43,417 bases of DNA, from the NCBI GenBank assembly GCA_018716975.1, contig DVJE01000011.1:1-43417 (forward strand), in the 5' to 3' direction. The position numbers were made by a program, and so were the translations under genes. Position 1 is the stretch's first letter; every line of letters begins with the position of its first letter. This document shows positions 1 through 8,991 of this stretch, piece after piece. Under the pieces are notes generated by a model. That model worked only from the letters and a program-made list of their open reading frames with translations. It did no database searches and had not been told where the DNA came from. Source of the stretch: Candidatus Gallacutalibacter stercoravium (GTDB taxonomy: Bacteria > Bacillota > Clostridia > Oscillospirales > Acutalibacteraceae).

Positions 1-314
1 AGCGACTCGCCGCATTTTTTGCAAATGCGTTCCTTGGTGCCGTCCTCATAAATTTTATGTGCGACACGTGTGGGCTTGCCGCAGCGGGGGCAAACGATTT
101 GAACCTTGCAGGCATACATAGCGCCCTCGGCCTTTACAATGCCGCCGGTCTCGCCCATCCTGCGGGGCTTGACGTGCTTGCTGACCATGTTGACGCCTTC
201 TACAATAACCTTGCCCTCTTTGGGGCTAACGGCCATAATCTTGCCTTTTTTGCCACGATCTTTGCCGTTTAACACGACCACGGTGTCACCCGTTTTAACA
301 TGAACTTTATTCAT
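1..314 (-). CDS. rplX: 50S ribosomal protein L24 (3' end cut by window)
   Basis: Early-assembly protein of the large ribosomal subunit that binds 23S rRNA. The ATG is at 312-314. The N-terminus carries the KOW-type stretch (VKTGDTVVVLNGKDRGKKG, residues 6-24). The C-terminal part has a zinc-ribbon-like Cys set at residues 75, 78, 98 and 101 (CPRCG and CKKCG), the C+ form common in Firmicutes. No stop codon is present before base 1, so the last one or few codons lie outside the window. It follows rplN by about 20 bases as the last visible gene of the S10 operon; rplE would be expected next. Confidence 0.96.
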   Translation of the reverse strand, partial: MNKVHVKTGDTVVVLNGKDRGKKGKIMAVSPKEGKVIVEGVNMVSKHVKPRRMGETGGIVKAEGAMYACKVQIVCPRCGKPTRVAHKIYEDGTKERICKKCGES

Positions 315-333
315 TATCAGTGAGCACCTCCTA

Positions 334-702
334 TTACAGCACTTCGGGGGCAAGGCTTAAGATTTTCAGGTAATCCTTATCGCGCAGCTCTCTCGCCACC
401 GGCCCAAAGATACGGGTGCCCCTCGGGTTCTTATCCTCCCGGATGATGACGGCCGCATTTTCATCAAAACGGATATAAGTGCCGTCTTCACGACGCACGC
501 CCTTTGCGGAGCGCACGATCACTGCCTTTACCACATCGCCTTTTTTTACAACGCCGCCGGGTGCTGCTTTTTTAACGCTGGCCACCACGACATCGCCAAT
601 ATTGGCATACCTCCTGCCGGTACCGCCGAGAACGCGGATGCACATAAGCTCTTTCGCGCCGGTGTTGTCGGCAACTTTGAGGTAGGTCTGCTGCTGTATC
701 AC
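334..702 (-). CDS. rplN: 50S ribosomal protein L14
   Basis: Large-subunit protein near the elongation-factor binding site that contacts 16S rRNA at a subunit bridge. The 122 residues match the usual family length, with the typical start [16 protein letters not shown] and the internal motif [11 protein letters not shown]. The start codon is GTG (700-702), supported by an AGGAGG box eight bases upstream. It lies between rpsQ and rplX in the canonical order and shows no anomaly. Confidence 0.98.
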   Translation of the reverse strand: MIQQQTYLKVADNTGAKELMCIRVLGGTGRRYANIGDVVVASVKKAAPGGVVKKGDVVKAVIVRSAKGVRREDGTYIRFDENAAVIIREDKNPRGTRIFGPVARELRDKDYLKILSLAPEVL

Positions 703-737
703 AGTGCTTTCCTCCTTTTCACCAAGCGAAACAACGC

Positions 738-995
738 TTATTTCGCCTTCTCAATAATCTCGACAAGACGCCATCTCTTATCTTTGCTCAAGGGACGGGT
801 CTCCATCACGCGCACACGGTCACCGATGGAGCAGGCGTTCTCTTCGTCGTGCGCCTTAACCTTCAGGGTGTGCTTCATAATCTTGTGGTACATGGGATGC
901 TGTACGCTATCGGCTACGGCCACAACGATGGTTTTATCCATTTTGTTGCTTACAACGTTGCCCACCAGCGTCTTTCTCGTATTTCTATCGCTCAC
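738..995 (-). CDS. rpsQ: 30S ribosomal protein S17
   Basis: Small-subunit primary binder of 16S rRNA with an OB fold. It has 85 residues, the usual length, and includes the signature [18 protein letters not shown] and the C-terminal [18 protein letters not shown] motif. Translation starts at GTG (993-995) behind a GGGAGG box. It lies directly after rpmC with about 20 bases between them, so it is part of the same transcript. Confidence 0.98.
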   Translation of the reverse strand: MSDRNTRKTLVGNVVSNKMDKTIVVAVADSVQHPMYHKIMKHTLKVKAHDEENACSIGDRVRVMETRPLSKDKRWRLVEIIEKAK

Positions 996-1014
996 GGCTT
1001 AATCCTCCCTTCCC

Positions 1015-1221
1015 TTACGCCTTAGCGCTGTCGCTGAGTTCGTCCTGGCGCAGGATTGTCTGCAACCGGGCGATATCCTTTTTCACAGCGCGAATACGCA
1101 TCGGGTTGTCGAGCTGATTAATTGCAAGCTGGAAACGCAGGTTGAAAAGCTCGGCCTTGAGGTCCTTGAGCTTGGCCTGACGTTCCTGCGCCGTTAATTC
1201 TCTGATCTCTGAGGCCTTCAT
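1015..1221 (-). CDS. rpmC: 50S ribosomal protein L29
   Basis: Small helical large-subunit protein at the nascent-chain exit tunnel. It has 68 residues with the family hallmark of two long helices ([18 protein letters not shown], and [19 protein letters not shown]). Its ATG shares one base with the stop of rplP (TAATG), so the two genes are probably translationally coupled. The C-terminal tail DELSDSAKA is slightly extended. Confidence 0.97.
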   Translation of the reverse strand: MKASEIRELTAQERQAKLKDLKAELFNLRFQLAINQLDNPMRIRAVKKDIARLQTILRQDELSDSAKA

Positions 1222-1646
1222 TACTGCTCACCACCCGTTTCTTCCTTCTTAACAAACTTGCATTTAATCGGCAGCTTGTTGGAGGCCAGTCTCATTGCCT
1301 CTCTGGCAGTCTCCTCGGGGATGCCGCCGATTTCGAACATAATACGGCCGGGCTTAACCACAGCCACCCAGTACTCGGGGGAACCTTTACCGGAACCCAT
1401 GCGGGTTTCAGCGGGCTTTGCCGTAACCGGCTTATCGGGGAAGATCTTAATCCAAACCTGGCCGAAACGGCGGGTGTAACGGGTCATAGCCACACGGGCC
1501 GCCTCAATCTGGTTGGAGGTGATCCACGCCGGCTCCAGGGCCTGCAGGCCATAATCGCCGTAATTCACCTTGTTGCCGCGGGTTGCTTTACCGGTCATGC
1601 GGCCTCTTTGCACCCTGCGGTATTTTACACGCTTAGGTAACAGCAT
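1221..1646 (-). CDS. rplP: 50S ribosomal protein L16
   Basis: Large-subunit protein that organises the A-site tRNA region next to the peptidyl transferase centre. It has 141 residues, starting [19 protein letters not shown], with the conserved [18 protein letters not shown] block near residues 83-100. It overlaps rpsC upstream and rpmC downstream by one base each (TAATG), a sign of tight translational coupling. No oddities. Confidence 0.98.
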   Translation of the reverse strand: MLLPKRVKYRRVQRGRMTGKATRGNKVNYGDYGLQALEPAWITSNQIEAARVAMTRYTRRFGQVWIKIFPDKPVTAKPAETRMGSGKGSPEYWVAVVKPGRIMFEIGGIPEETAREAMRLASNKLPIKCKFVKKEETGGEQ

Positions 1647-2362
1647 TATTGTCTGCCTCCTTCCCTACGCTCCCGGCGGTCGTTGCGATCATTGCGGTCG
1701 CTGCGCTCGTTGCGCTCACGGGATCTGCGGTTGTCTTGCAGCACTTCGCCGCGATACAGCCAAACCTTAACGCCAACGCGTCCAGCGGTGGTGGCCGCCT
1801 CTGCAAAGCCGTAATCGATATCGGCGCGCAGGGTTTGCAGCGGGATGGTGCCCTCGTGATACTGCTCGGTGCGGGCGATTTCAGCGCCGCCCAAACGGCC
1901 GGATACCTGGGTTTTAATACCCTTGGCGCCAAACTTCATGGCGCGGCCGATGCACTGCTTCATAGCGCGGCGGAAAGAGGTTCTCTTCTCCAGCTGCTGG
2001 GCGATGTTCTCGGCAACCAGCTGCGCGTTGAGATCCGGAGATTTAATCTCTACAATATTCACCGCCACGGGTTTTTTCAAAATGCTTTCGCACTGCTGGC
2101 GCAGCTTTTCAATCTCGGCGCCGCCGCGGCCGATAACCATGCCGGGCTTTGCGCAGTGGATGTGGATGCGCACCTTGGAGGCATCCCGCTCAATTTCAAT
2201 CTTGGGCACGCCCGCGGCATACAGCTGCTTTTTGAGCAGTTTGCGAAGGTTGTAGTCTTCCACCAGCAGGTCGCCAACATCCTTTTCCTTCGCGAACCAA
2301 CGGGAATCCCAATCTTTTATAACGCCCACACGGAGCCCGTGGGGATTTACTTTTTGGCCCAT
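1646..2362 (-). CDS. rpsC: 30S ribosomal protein S3
   Basis: Small-subunit head protein at the mRNA entry tunnel. It has 238 residues, starting [20 protein letters not shown]. The KH RNA-binding loop GMVIGRGG lies at residues 74-81, and the S3 C-terminal domain follows ([13 protein letters not shown]). The last 25 or so residues are a repetitive Arg/Glu/Asp/Asn tail encoded by simple CGN/GAN repeats. Such tails vary in length between Clostridia, and this one probably lies on the ribosome surface. Its stop overlaps the rplP start. Confidence 0.98.
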   Translation of the reverse strand: MGQKVNPHGLRVGVIKDWDSRWFAKEKDVGDLLVEDYNLRKLLKKQLYAAGVPKIEIERDASKVRIHIHCAKPGMVIGRGGAEIEKLRQQCESILKKPVAVNIVEIKSPDLNAQLVAENIAQQLEKRTSFRRAMKQCIGRAMKFGAKGIKTQVSGRLGGAEIARTEQYHEGTIPLQTLRADIDYGFAEAATTAGRVGVKVWLYRGEVLQDNRRSRERNERSDRNDRNDRRERREGGRQ

Positions 2363-2382
2363 TCTTTTACCTCCTCCTCTGC

Positions 2383-2718
2383 TTATTCTTGCTCTTTGAG
2401 CACCAGGGTGACGTGCGAGGTTCTTTTGTCGATTCTATCCGCACTACCCTTTGAACGTGCACGAATGCGCTTGAGGATGGGGCCGGGGCATACGAAGCAC
2501 TCTGCTACGTAAAGCCTGGAAACATCCATGTTGTGGTTATTTTCTGCGTTGGCCATCGCCGATTTGAGCAATTTTTCCAAATCCTCGCAAGCGGCCTTGG
2601 GGGTGTGCTTCAGCACGGCCATGGCGTAATCAGCCGGCTTATTGCGGATTTGATCCAGCACAATCGATACCTTGCGGGGAGAAATACGGGCGTATTTCAA
2701 ATGTGCCCTTGCTTCCAT
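2383..2718 (-). CDS. rplV: 50S ribosomal protein L22
   Basis: Large-subunit protein whose beta-hairpin lines the nascent peptide tunnel. I place the start at ATG 2718 ([17 protein letters not shown]), giving 111 residues, because an AAAGGAG box ends eight bases upstream. A GTG three codons earlier (2727) would overlap that box. The hairpin region [20 protein letters not shown] is intact, with no obvious macrolide-resistance-type insertion or deletion in the loop. Confidence 0.97.
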   Translation of the reverse strand: MEARAHLKYARISPRKVSIVLDQIRNKPADYAMAVLKHTPKAACEDLEKLLKSAMANAENNHNMDVSRLYVAECFVCPGPILKRIRARSKGSADRIDKRTSHVTLVLKEQE

Positions 2719-2738
2719 TGTGTACACTCCTTTCGGCC

Positions 2739-3011
2739 TTATTTCGAAGTTTTGCCGCCGGGATGCCCTTTAAAGGTTCTGGTGGGGGCAAACTCGCCGA
2801 GCTTGTGGCCGACCATATCCTCCGTAACATATACCGGCACATGTTTGCGGCCGTCGTGAACCGCAAAAGTATGGCCAACGAAATCCGGGAAAATGGTGGA
2901 GGCTCTGCTCCAGGTTTTCAGGATTTTCTTTTCGCCGGCCTCATTCATCGCCTGGACTCTCTTCAGCAGCACAGGCTGTACATAAGGGCCCTTTTTTACG
3001 CTTCTACCCAT
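2739..3011 (-). CDS. rpsS: 30S ribosomal protein S19
   Basis: Small-subunit head protein that forms a complex with S13 and contacts the large subunit. It has 90 residues with the family start [11 protein letters not shown] and the conserved [20 protein letters not shown] and [13 protein letters not shown] motifs. ATG start, standard position between rplB and rplV. Confidence 0.98.
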   Translation of the reverse strand: MGRSVKKGPYVQPVLLKRVQAMNEAGEKKILKTWSRASTIFPDFVGHTFAVHDGRKHVPVYVTEDMVGHKLGEFAPTRTFKGHPGGKTSK

Positions 3012-3036
3012 GATCTAAAGCTCCTTTCTGTGCGCC

Positions 3037-3870
3037 TTATTTGCCGTTTCTGCGCTTGACGATAAACTTATCGGAACGGTTGTGATGCTTGCGGGTCTTA
3101 TAACCCAGAGCAGGCTTGCCCCAAGGGGTAACAGGGCCGGGACGGCCGACAGGGGATTTACCTTCACCACCGCCGTGGGGGTGATCGTTGGGGTTCATAA
3201 CCGAGCCGCGCACGGTGGGCCTCCAGCCCATGTTGCGCTTGCGGCCGGCTTTACCGATCTTAACGTTCTCGTGGTCGATGTTGCCCACTTGACCAATGGT
3301 GGCCATGCACTTCACCGGCACGTTGCGCAGCTCACCAGAGGGCAAGCGCAGCAGAGCCATGTTGTTCTCTTTGGCCATCAGCTGGGCCATGTTGCCGGCC
3401 GCGCGGGCCAGCTGGGCGCCCTTGCCGGGATACAGCTCCACGTTGTGCACAAAGGTACCGGTGGGGATGTTCTCCAGCGGCAGCGCGTTGCCGGGCTTAA
3501 TATCGGCGCCAGCACCCGCCACCACGGTAGCGCCAACGGTCAAACCGTTGGGGGCAATGATATATCTCTTTTCGCCGTCCTCATACTGCACCAGGGCAAT
3601 GTGGGCGGAGCGGTTGGGATCGTACTCGATGGTAAGCACCTTGGCCGGCATATCGGTCTTTTGGCGCTTAAAATCGATAATGCGGTACTTTCTGCGGTTG
3701 CCGCCGCCTCTGTGGCGGACGGTGATGCGGCCGTAGCTGTTGCGCCCGGATTTCTTGTTCATCGGGGCCAGCAGGCTTCTTTCCGGAGCCACCTTGGAAA
3801 GACCGGAATAATCGGTAACCGTCATATTACGTCTGCCAGGGGTGGTCGGCTTATAAGCTTTAATAGGCAT
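3037..3870 (-). CDS. rplB: 50S ribosomal protein L2
   Basis: Large-subunit protein required for subunit association and peptidyl transferase activity. I choose ATG 3870 ([18 protein letters not shown], 277 residues), since this matches the family N-terminus. An ATG seven codons upstream (3891) would begin inside the AGGAG box. Conserved features include [25 protein letters not shown] and [11 protein letters not shown] with the functionally important His in the HPHGGG loop. It is followed by rpsS after about 25 bases. Confidence 0.97.
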   Translation of the reverse strand: MPIKAYKPTTPGRRNMTVTDYSGLSKVAPERSLLAPMNKKSGRNSYGRITVRHRGGGNRRKYRIIDFKRQKTDMPAKVLTIEYDPNRSAHIALVQYEDGEKRYIIAPNGLTVGATVVAGAGADIKPGNALPLENIPTGTFVHNVELYPGKGAQLARAAGNMAQLMAKENNMALLRLPSGELRNVPVKCMATIGQVGNIDHENVKIGKAGRKRNMGWRPTVRGSVMNPNDHPHGGGEGKSPVGRPGPVTPWGKPALGYKTRKHHNRSDKFIVKRRNGK

Positions 3871-3959
3871 TTTGGGTTTCACACTCCTCATGATGGCTTT
3901 GCGGGGATATGCCAGCTCCCCATACTTTGCCGCTGCCTGTATGGTTATTGCAGGCAGAC

Positions 3960-4250
3960 TTACATCATGCCTTCGAAGAACTCAATGGTCTTGCTGTCTT
4001 CGGTAAGCGTCACATAGGCCTTTTTCCAAGAGGGACGGTAGCCCTCGCTGCGGCCCTGGCGGCGCAGCTGGCCGCGCACATGCAGCGTATTCACCTTGGC
4101 CACTTTTACGCCGAACAGCTCTTCAACGGCCTTGGCGATTTCAATTTTATTGGCGTCCTTGGCAACCTCGAAGGCATATTTCTTCGTGGCCATGCCGGAC
4201 ATGCTTTTCTCTGTAATTACAGGGCGAATAATAATATCCTGTGCAGCCAT
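3960..4250 (-). CDS. rplW: 50S ribosomal protein L23
   Basis: Large-subunit protein at the tunnel exit, the docking site for trigger factor and SRP. It has 96 residues, with the family signature [12 protein letters not shown] at the N-terminus and the C-terminal [20 protein letters not shown]. Its start shares one base with the rplD stop (TAATG). The gap of about 90 bases to rplB is the widest between genes inside this operon and has no obvious feature beyond a short GC-rich inverted repeat near 3930-3956. Confidence 0.97.
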   Translation of the reverse strand: MAAQDIIIRPVITEKSMSGMATKKYAFEVAKDANKIEIAKAVEELFGVKVAKVNTLHVRGQLRRQGRSEGYRPSWKKAYVTLTEDSKTIEFFEGMM

Positions 4251-4873
4251 TACGCATATACCTCCTCGATTTTGCTCACGGCCTCTTTGAGCACGATGAG
4301 CTTATCGGCGTTGAGCATGTCGTAAACATTCAGGCTACCCACAAAGGTGGTTTTTACGCCCGGGATGTTGGCGGCGGACTTGATGACCTTTTCGTCTACG
4401 CAAGGCATCACGATAAGGGCCTTTTTGTCCGCGCCCAGCGCGCTCAACATATTCACAATAGTCTTGGTCTTGTATTCCTCAAGAGTAATGCTGTCTAACA
4501 CAACCAGCTCGCTGGATTGCACCTTGCTGGAAAGCGCGGATTTCATAGCCAGCTTCTTGGCCTTTTTGTTAACCTCGTAACGATAGCTGCGGGGCTTGGG
4601 GCCCAGCGCGATGCCGCCGTGGGTCCATTGGGGCGCGCGGGTGGAACCCTGCCTTGCATGGCCCGTACCCTTTTGGCGCCAGGGTTTTTTGCCTCCGCCG
4701 GATACCTCGCCGCGGGTGAGTGTGGACTGGGTGCCCTGGCGTTGGTTGGCCAGGTAGTTGACAACCACCTCATGCATAACGGCGGTGTTGGGTTCAATCC
4801 CAAAAATGGCGTCGGAAAGCTCGATGGTTTCCAGCTCTTTGCCCGCCATATCAAGCACTGCTACTTTCGGCAT
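4250..4873 (-). CDS. rplD: 50S ribosomal protein L4
   Basis: Large-subunit protein lining the exit tunnel; in gamma-proteobacteria it is also the autogenous repressor of the S10 operon, which is not established for this lineage. It has 207 residues, with the tunnel-loop motif around [19 protein letters not shown] (residues 60-78) intact, so no macrolide-type loop deletion is evident. The C-terminal Rossmann-like part is complete. It overlaps rplW by one base. Confidence 0.97.
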   Translation of the reverse strand: MPKVAVLDMAGKELETIELSDAIFGIEPNTAVMHEVVVNYLANQRQGTQSTLTRGEVSGGGKKPWRQKGTGHARQGSTRAPQWTHGGIALGPKPRSYRYEVNKKAKKLAMKSALSSKVQSSELVVLDSITLEEYKTKTIVNMLSALGADKKALIVMPCVDEKVIKSAANIPGVKTTFVGSLNVYDMLNADKLIVLKEAVSKIEEVYA

Positions 4874-4890
4874 GTTAATTCCTCCTTCCC

Positions 4891-5523
4891 TTACGCCTTG
4901 ACGCTGTCGCGAATCATCACGGTGCCGCCGTTGGGGCCGGGAATGGCGCCTTTTACGGCGATGAGGTTGTTCTCAGCGTCTACTTTAACAACCTGAAGAT
5001 TCTGAACGGTAACCCGAACGGCGCCCTTGTGGCCCGGGAGCTTTTTGCCCTTGAACACACGGGAGGGCGTACTGGTGGAGCCGTTGGAACCGGCGTGACG
5101 CGCAACGGGGCCGGTACCGTGGGTCTCTTTCAGCCGGTGCAAATGCCAGCGCTTAATGCCGCCAGCGTAGCCCTTACCTTTGCTGGTGCCGATAACGTCT
5201 ACTCTGTCGCCCTGGGCGAAGGCGTCTGCCTTGATGATGTCGCCCACGTTATAGGCGTCGCAGTTGTCAAAGCGAAACTCGCGCAGGGTGCGCTTGGGCG
5301 CCACGTCGCTTTTGGCGAAATGGCCCGCCAGCGGTTTGTTCACACGCTTGGGCTTTAAGTCGCCAAAGCCAATCTGAACAGCGGCATAACCGTCGTTTTC
5401 CACCGTCTTCTTTTGGGCTACCACGCAAGGGCCGGCTTCCACTACAGTAACGGGAACCACTCTGCCCTTATCGTCGAAAACCTGGGTCATGCCGATTTTC
5501 TTGCCGATAATTGCCTTTTCCAT
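4891..5523 (-). CDS. rplC: 50S ribosomal protein L3
   Basis: Early assembly protein of the large subunit near the peptidyl transferase centre. It has 210 residues, with the N-terminus [16 protein letters not shown] and the central extension [20 protein letters not shown], the loop that reaches the catalytic centre and where pleuromutilin-resistance changes occur in other species. ATG start behind an AGGAGG box. rplD follows after 17 bases. Confidence 0.98.
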   Translation of the reverse strand: MEKAIIGKKIGMTQVFDDKGRVVPVTVVEAGPCVVAQKKTVENDGYAAVQIGFGDLKPKRVNKPLAGHFAKSDVAPKRTLREFRFDNCDAYNVGDIIKADAFAQGDRVDVIGTSKGKGYAGGIKRWHLHRLKETHGTGPVARHAGSNGSTSTPSRVFKGKKLPGHKGAVRVTVQNLQVVKVDAENNLIAVKGAIPGPNGGTVMIRDSVKA

Positions 5524-5588
5524 GTTTTACCTCCTAGCAGGTTATTGGTTGGCTGCGCCAACTTGACCGCTTCCGCCGCGTTTGTTGA

Positions 5589-5900
5589 TTAGAGCTTAAT
5601 CTCAATCTCAACGCCGGCAGGGAGCTCTAAGCCCATCAAAGCCTCAACGGTTTTGTTAGAGGGTCTTAGAATATCGATAAGTCTCTTGTGGGTTCTTCTC
5701 TCAAACTGCTCGCGGCTATCCTTATACTTGTGCACCGCGCGCAAGATGGTGATAATCTGCTTCTCGGTGGGCAGCGGCACCGGGCCGGACACTCTAGCGC
5801 CCGTGCGCTTGGCCGTTTGCACGATTTTTTCAGCCGATTGATCCACCAACTGATGATCATACCCCTTGAGTCTTATCCTGATTTGTTCTTTGACTGCCAC
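5589..5900 (-). CDS. rpsJ: 30S ribosomal protein S10
   Basis: Small-subunit protein, also the NusG-linked transcription antitermination factor NusE. The reading frame is open up to 5954, but family length (about 102) and an AAGGAGG box nine bases upstream support GTG 5898-5900 as the start, giving 103 residues beginning [17 protein letters not shown]. The C-terminal [20 protein letters not shown] motif is intact. It is the first gene of the operon, preceded by a leader of about 280 bases. Confidence 0.97.
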   Translation of the reverse strand: MAVKEQIRIRLKGYDHQLVDQSAEKIVQTAKRTGARVSGPVPLPTEKQIITILRAVHKYKDSREQFERRTHKRLIDILRPSNKTVEALMGLELPAGVEIEIKL

Positions 5901-6178
5901 GAAAAATCGCCTCCTTGTTGTAGTTGGCGGGCGGCGCTTTTCAAAACCTTCCACCCTTCCGGGTGTTTCGTCTTAACACATTGAAAAACCGGAAAAACAC
6001 ACTGCCGGCGCAGGGTTAATCCGGGTTAGGTCAAAAAGCGTCTGGGCATAGCAAGAGCCTGTCCTCTTGCACATCCCCAAATATTTCTGTCGCCCGGTTT
6101 AAAATCGGACATACTCCACGGAAAAACCGGCATAAATGCCGCAACCTCCCGCTTCATCGCATATCTGTCGCAGTCACG
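5901..6178 (-). promoter_or_regulatory. Structured 5' leader of the S10 operon
   Basis: The predicted transcript runs about 280 bases from the promoter to rpsJ with no open reading frame of note. It contains a 7-bp stem GCAAGAG/CTCTTGC (6051-6070) and, close to the gene, CACCC-GGAA-GGGTG (5952-5965), which on the transcript is a stem capped by a GNRA-type tetraloop. A long leader on this operon suggests autogenous or growth-rate control. I do not recognise it as the gamma-proteobacterial L4 leader. Confidence 0.5.
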
Positions 6179-6182
6179 CTAG

Positions 6183-6214
6183 ATTATAATAGCATGCGGG
6201 CGGCAAAAAAGCAA
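6183..6214 (-). promoter_or_regulatory. Promoter of the S10 operon
   Basis: On the minus strand, TTGCTT (6209-6214) is followed after 17 bases by TATTAT (6186-6191) with an upstream TG that makes an extended -10. A TATAAT frame overlaps at 6183-6188. It is the only good sigma-A-type site in the 450-base gap before the operon. Confidence 0.65.
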
Positions 6215-6350
6215 GGTTTTTTCTTATTTTCATAAAAAATTTTTTGCCACCCCGGGGCCGGGCGTTCCCAAATGGCAAAACCTTTTCAAAGCCGGGCCTT
6301 TGGGGCCTAAAAACGCGCCCGCCGCCGGGGGAATTTTAAAAGGCGTTTAC

Positions 6351-7466
6351 TTATATCACAGCGCTTACCAGCAAAAGCAAGCCCAATAGCCCCAGGTTGC
6401 ACAGGGTAAACCAGGCGATATATTGTCTGCACCGGCTTGGATATTCCTTGGCCACCATTTTGTAAGAAATCAAGCTCGCCATAGAGGCGATTAGCGTGCC
6501 CAATCCGCCCAAATTGCAGCCTACCACCAGCTCCCGCCACTGATCCGTAAAGCCCGACAGCAGCAAGGCCGCAGGTACGTTGCTGATAACCTGGCTGGTT
6601 AGCACCGCCACCAGCTCCACGCGCCCCGTCAGCACAGAGGCCAAAAAATCCCGAAACGCCCCCACGCAGCCCAGGTTGCCCACAAAAATAAAAAAGGCGG
6701 CAAAGGTACCCAAAAGCGAATAATCCACGGCGGCCAATAGTCGCCTGTCTTTTATCAATAGGAACGCCGCCGTTACCGCCGCCACCACCAGCGGCGGCAC
6801 CACCTGAAATAACCCCAGCAGGCACAGCAAAAAGCCCAGCGCGCAGCAGAGCAGCGAACGCGGGCTTTCTAGGCGCACCGGAACTTTCAGCCTGGCGACC
6901 GGCGCGGATTTTCTCGCCGCCGCCAACACCGCCAGGCACCCGCCGGAGATAAGCACATACGGCAGCGTCAACAGGCAGAAATCGCCAAAGCCCAGCCCCG
7001 ATTGGGCGTATAAATAAAGGTTCTGCGGGTTCCCCATGGGGGTTAACATGCTGCCCAGGTTGGCGGCCACGGTTTGCAGCACCACCATGGGCACCAGCAG
7101 CCGCTCCTGCTTTGCCATGCGCAGCACGGTAATGCCCAGCGGCACAAAGGTAAGCAACGCAACATCGTTTGTAATCACCATGCTAAAGGCAAACGGCAAA
7201 AGCACCAGCACCAACAGCATCTTTCTTGTGGTTGCGGTGCTGTGCAAAAGGCGGTTGCCTAAATACAAAAAAAGCCCCGCCCGCTGGAACCCCTTCATCA
7301 CCGCCATTAAGCTAAACAGCTGCGCCAGCGTGTCCCAATCAATATAAGAAAGGGTTGCGCCGCTGGGCGGAACAAAAAACAAAGAAAGCAGCGCCAAAAA
7401 GGCCGCCGCGCATAATACCACTTCTTTTTTTATAAAAGCAATGCAGCCGCAAACAAAGGGGCGCAT
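6351..7466 (-). CDS. ArsB/NhaD-like (SLC13-type) anion or Na+ permease
   Basis: Integral membrane transporter of the ion transporter superfamily, 371 residues from ATG 7466 (MRPFVCGC), which has AGGAGG seven bases upstream; the longer open frame to 7592 lacks such a site. About ten hydrophobic segments are visible. The two symmetric signature hairpins are recognisable: MVITNDVALLTFVPLG near residue 95-110 with TPMGNPQNLYLYAQS about 50 residues later, and SNVPAALLLSGF with GTLIASMASL near the C-terminus. These TND/GNPQN and SNVPA motifs are typical of ArsB, NhaD and CitM-like permeases. The substrate cannot be read from sequence. It probably forms its own transcription unit. Confidence 0.85.
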   Translation of the reverse strand: MRPFVCGCIAFIKKEVVLCAAAFLALLSLFFVPPSGATLSYIDWDTLAQLFSLMAVMKGFQRAGLFLYLGNRLLHSTATTRKMLLVLVLLPFAFSMVITNDVALLTFVPLGITVLRMAKQERLLVPMVVLQTVAANLGSMLTPMGNPQNLYLYAQSGLGFGDFCLLTLPYVLISGGCLAVLAAARKSAPVARLKVPVRLESPRSLLCCALGFLLCLLGLFQVVPPLVVAAVTAAFLLIKDRRLLAAVDYSLLGTFAAFFIFVGNLGCVGAFRDFLASVLTGRVELVAVLTSQVISNVPAALLLSGFTDQWRELVVGCNLGGLGTLIASMASLISYKMVAKEYPSRCRQYIAWFTLCNLGLLGLLLLVSAVI

Positions 7467-7517
7467 CCGCTTTCCTCCTCTTTTTCCTTTTTTATTTTCC
7501 CGTTCCAACAGCCAAAA

Positions 7518-7555
7518 CCCCCGCCCGCTGAAAATCCAGTCAGCAAAACGGGGGC
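7518..7555 (-). terminator. Rho-independent terminator downstream of the MFS gene
   Basis: On the minus strand, CCCCCG (7549-7554) pairs with CGGGGG (7518-7523) around an inner GCTG/CAGC stem, and four T residues follow. It lies about 60 bases past the MFS stop and upstream of the permease start. Confidence 0.6.
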
Positions 7556-7616
7556 ATCCAGGGCGCACACCGTCTTTCTTTACGCCCCGCACTGTTTACT
7601 GGTTAAATGGCCATAT

Positions 7617-8859
7617 TTACTGCGCACGTTTGACAAAACGCTTTTTAATGAAAAGCAGCACAACAACGCCGATTAGGGGGAACAGCGCGGCCACCAGCAT
7701 TCCCACCTTCATGCCGATTTGCTCGGGTGAAAGCGAAAGCGACGCGCTCATCTGATTTGCCCAACCGCTGGCGGAAACCGTATCCACCACAACCCCCAGC
7801 AGCTGAGGCGCCACCGATCCGCCCAGATCGCCGCCCGCCGCCATTAACGCATAGGCGGCCACGCCGGGATTGGGGAAGCGCTCCTCCATCAAAATCAAGG
7901 TGCCGGGCCACAGCATAGAGGTACACAGGCCGGTTAAAATGCAGGCCAGCATGGATACCACCGGGTTAGGCGACACGCCGGCCGCCAGGTAGCAAACCAC
8001 CGCGCCCGCCATGCCGCACAGCAGCACCGACGAGATATTTTTGCCATACTTGGCATACATCGTTCTGCCCAGGCCCAAAAGCACGGCAAACAGCGCCATG
8101 CCCAGAATATCGCCCATCACCTTGGGCACCTGCAAGGCGCTTTCCATATAAACCGAAATCCAGTTGGTCATGGCGTTTTCCGCTGCGCTGCCCAAAAAGA
8201 TGCAAACCATGCAGGCTGCCAGCCCGGCCGCCCGATTGCGCGCTTTGGGGGAATTATCGCTTTGGGTCATATTGATTTCAGGCAGCGGGGAGGTGCAAAA
8301 CAGCACCGACGACACAATGGGCAGCAGCGCCCAAAATATGGTGAGATACATCCAGTTGCTTGTTCCAAACAGCCTAAGGAACAAGGTGCTGACGGTCACC
8401 ACCCCAAAAACACCGTAGGCATACAGCGAATGCAGGGTGCTCATATCCCGATCTGGGGGTATCCGAGGGCAGCGCCGCCACCGTTGGGCTAAGCAGCACC
8501 TCGCACAGGCCGGCGGCCACCGAAAAGGTAATGGTGCCCGCCACCAGCCCCACATAGGCGTATTGGGGGAACAACAGCGGAACAAGCGCATAAATCAGCA
8601 ACCCGGCGGAGGTGAGCAGCGGCATCACCTTGAGGGTTTTATGGATGTTAAAATACTTGGTGAAAAACGAAAAGATCAAATCAATGGTAAGCTGCGTGCA
8701 AAAGTTCACCAGCACCAGCGTGCCCAGCAGGGTGTAAGAGATGCCGTACATCTCTCGAAAGGTTACAAATAGCAGCGGCGGCAGGCTAAAGGCTGAAGAC
8801 ATGGCCAGGTAGGTAAAATAGCAGGTATACTTGGTTTTTTTAAAATTGTTACTCTTCAT
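7617..8859 (-). pseudogene. MFS transporter interrupted by a single frameshift
   Basis: Major facilitator transporter of about 410 residues split over two frames. The N-terminal half (from ATG 8859, MKSNNFKKTKYTCYF) holds about five membrane segments. The C-terminal half begins in the other frame near 8450 (DRDMSTLHSLYAYGVFGVV) and runs to 7617 with the remaining six or seven, ending in the basic tail IKKRFVKRAQ. The break lies at five C residues (8455-8459 read as G on the plus strand). Removing one C restores a smooth join, SDTPDRDMSTL. No other damage is seen, so the cause is a recent mutation, a sequencing error or a slippage switch. The substrate is unknown; the fold resembles the FucP/sugar group. 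Confidence 0.8.
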
Positions 8860-8891
8860 CGTTTGTTCTTTCCCTCTGCAAATTTTGGATC

Positions 8892-8920
8892 ATTATACTA
8901 CACCCATATGAAGAAAGCAA
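8892..8920 (-). promoter_or_regulatory. Promoter of the MFS gene
   Basis: On the minus strand, TTGCTT (8915-8920), a 17-base spacer and TATAAT (8892-8897), about 30 bases upstream of the MFS start codon. The -35 box is the same hexamer as that of the S10 operon promoter. Confidence 0.7.
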
Positions 8921-8991
8921 TTGCCGGGAGGCTACTTTTGCGCAAAAGGTTTGCCGCCGTATTTTAGCCGCCGGCTTGCCCCTTGATAAAG

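Noticed and set aside
1649-2512. Long plus-strand open frame of 287 codons
   Set aside because: It lies antisense to rpsC and rplV, both certain, and has no ribosome-binding site; it is a product of codon bias.
3082-4017. Plus-strand open frame of 311 codons
   Set aside because: Antisense to rplB and part of rplW; low-complexity Gly/His/Ala composition typical of a shadow frame.
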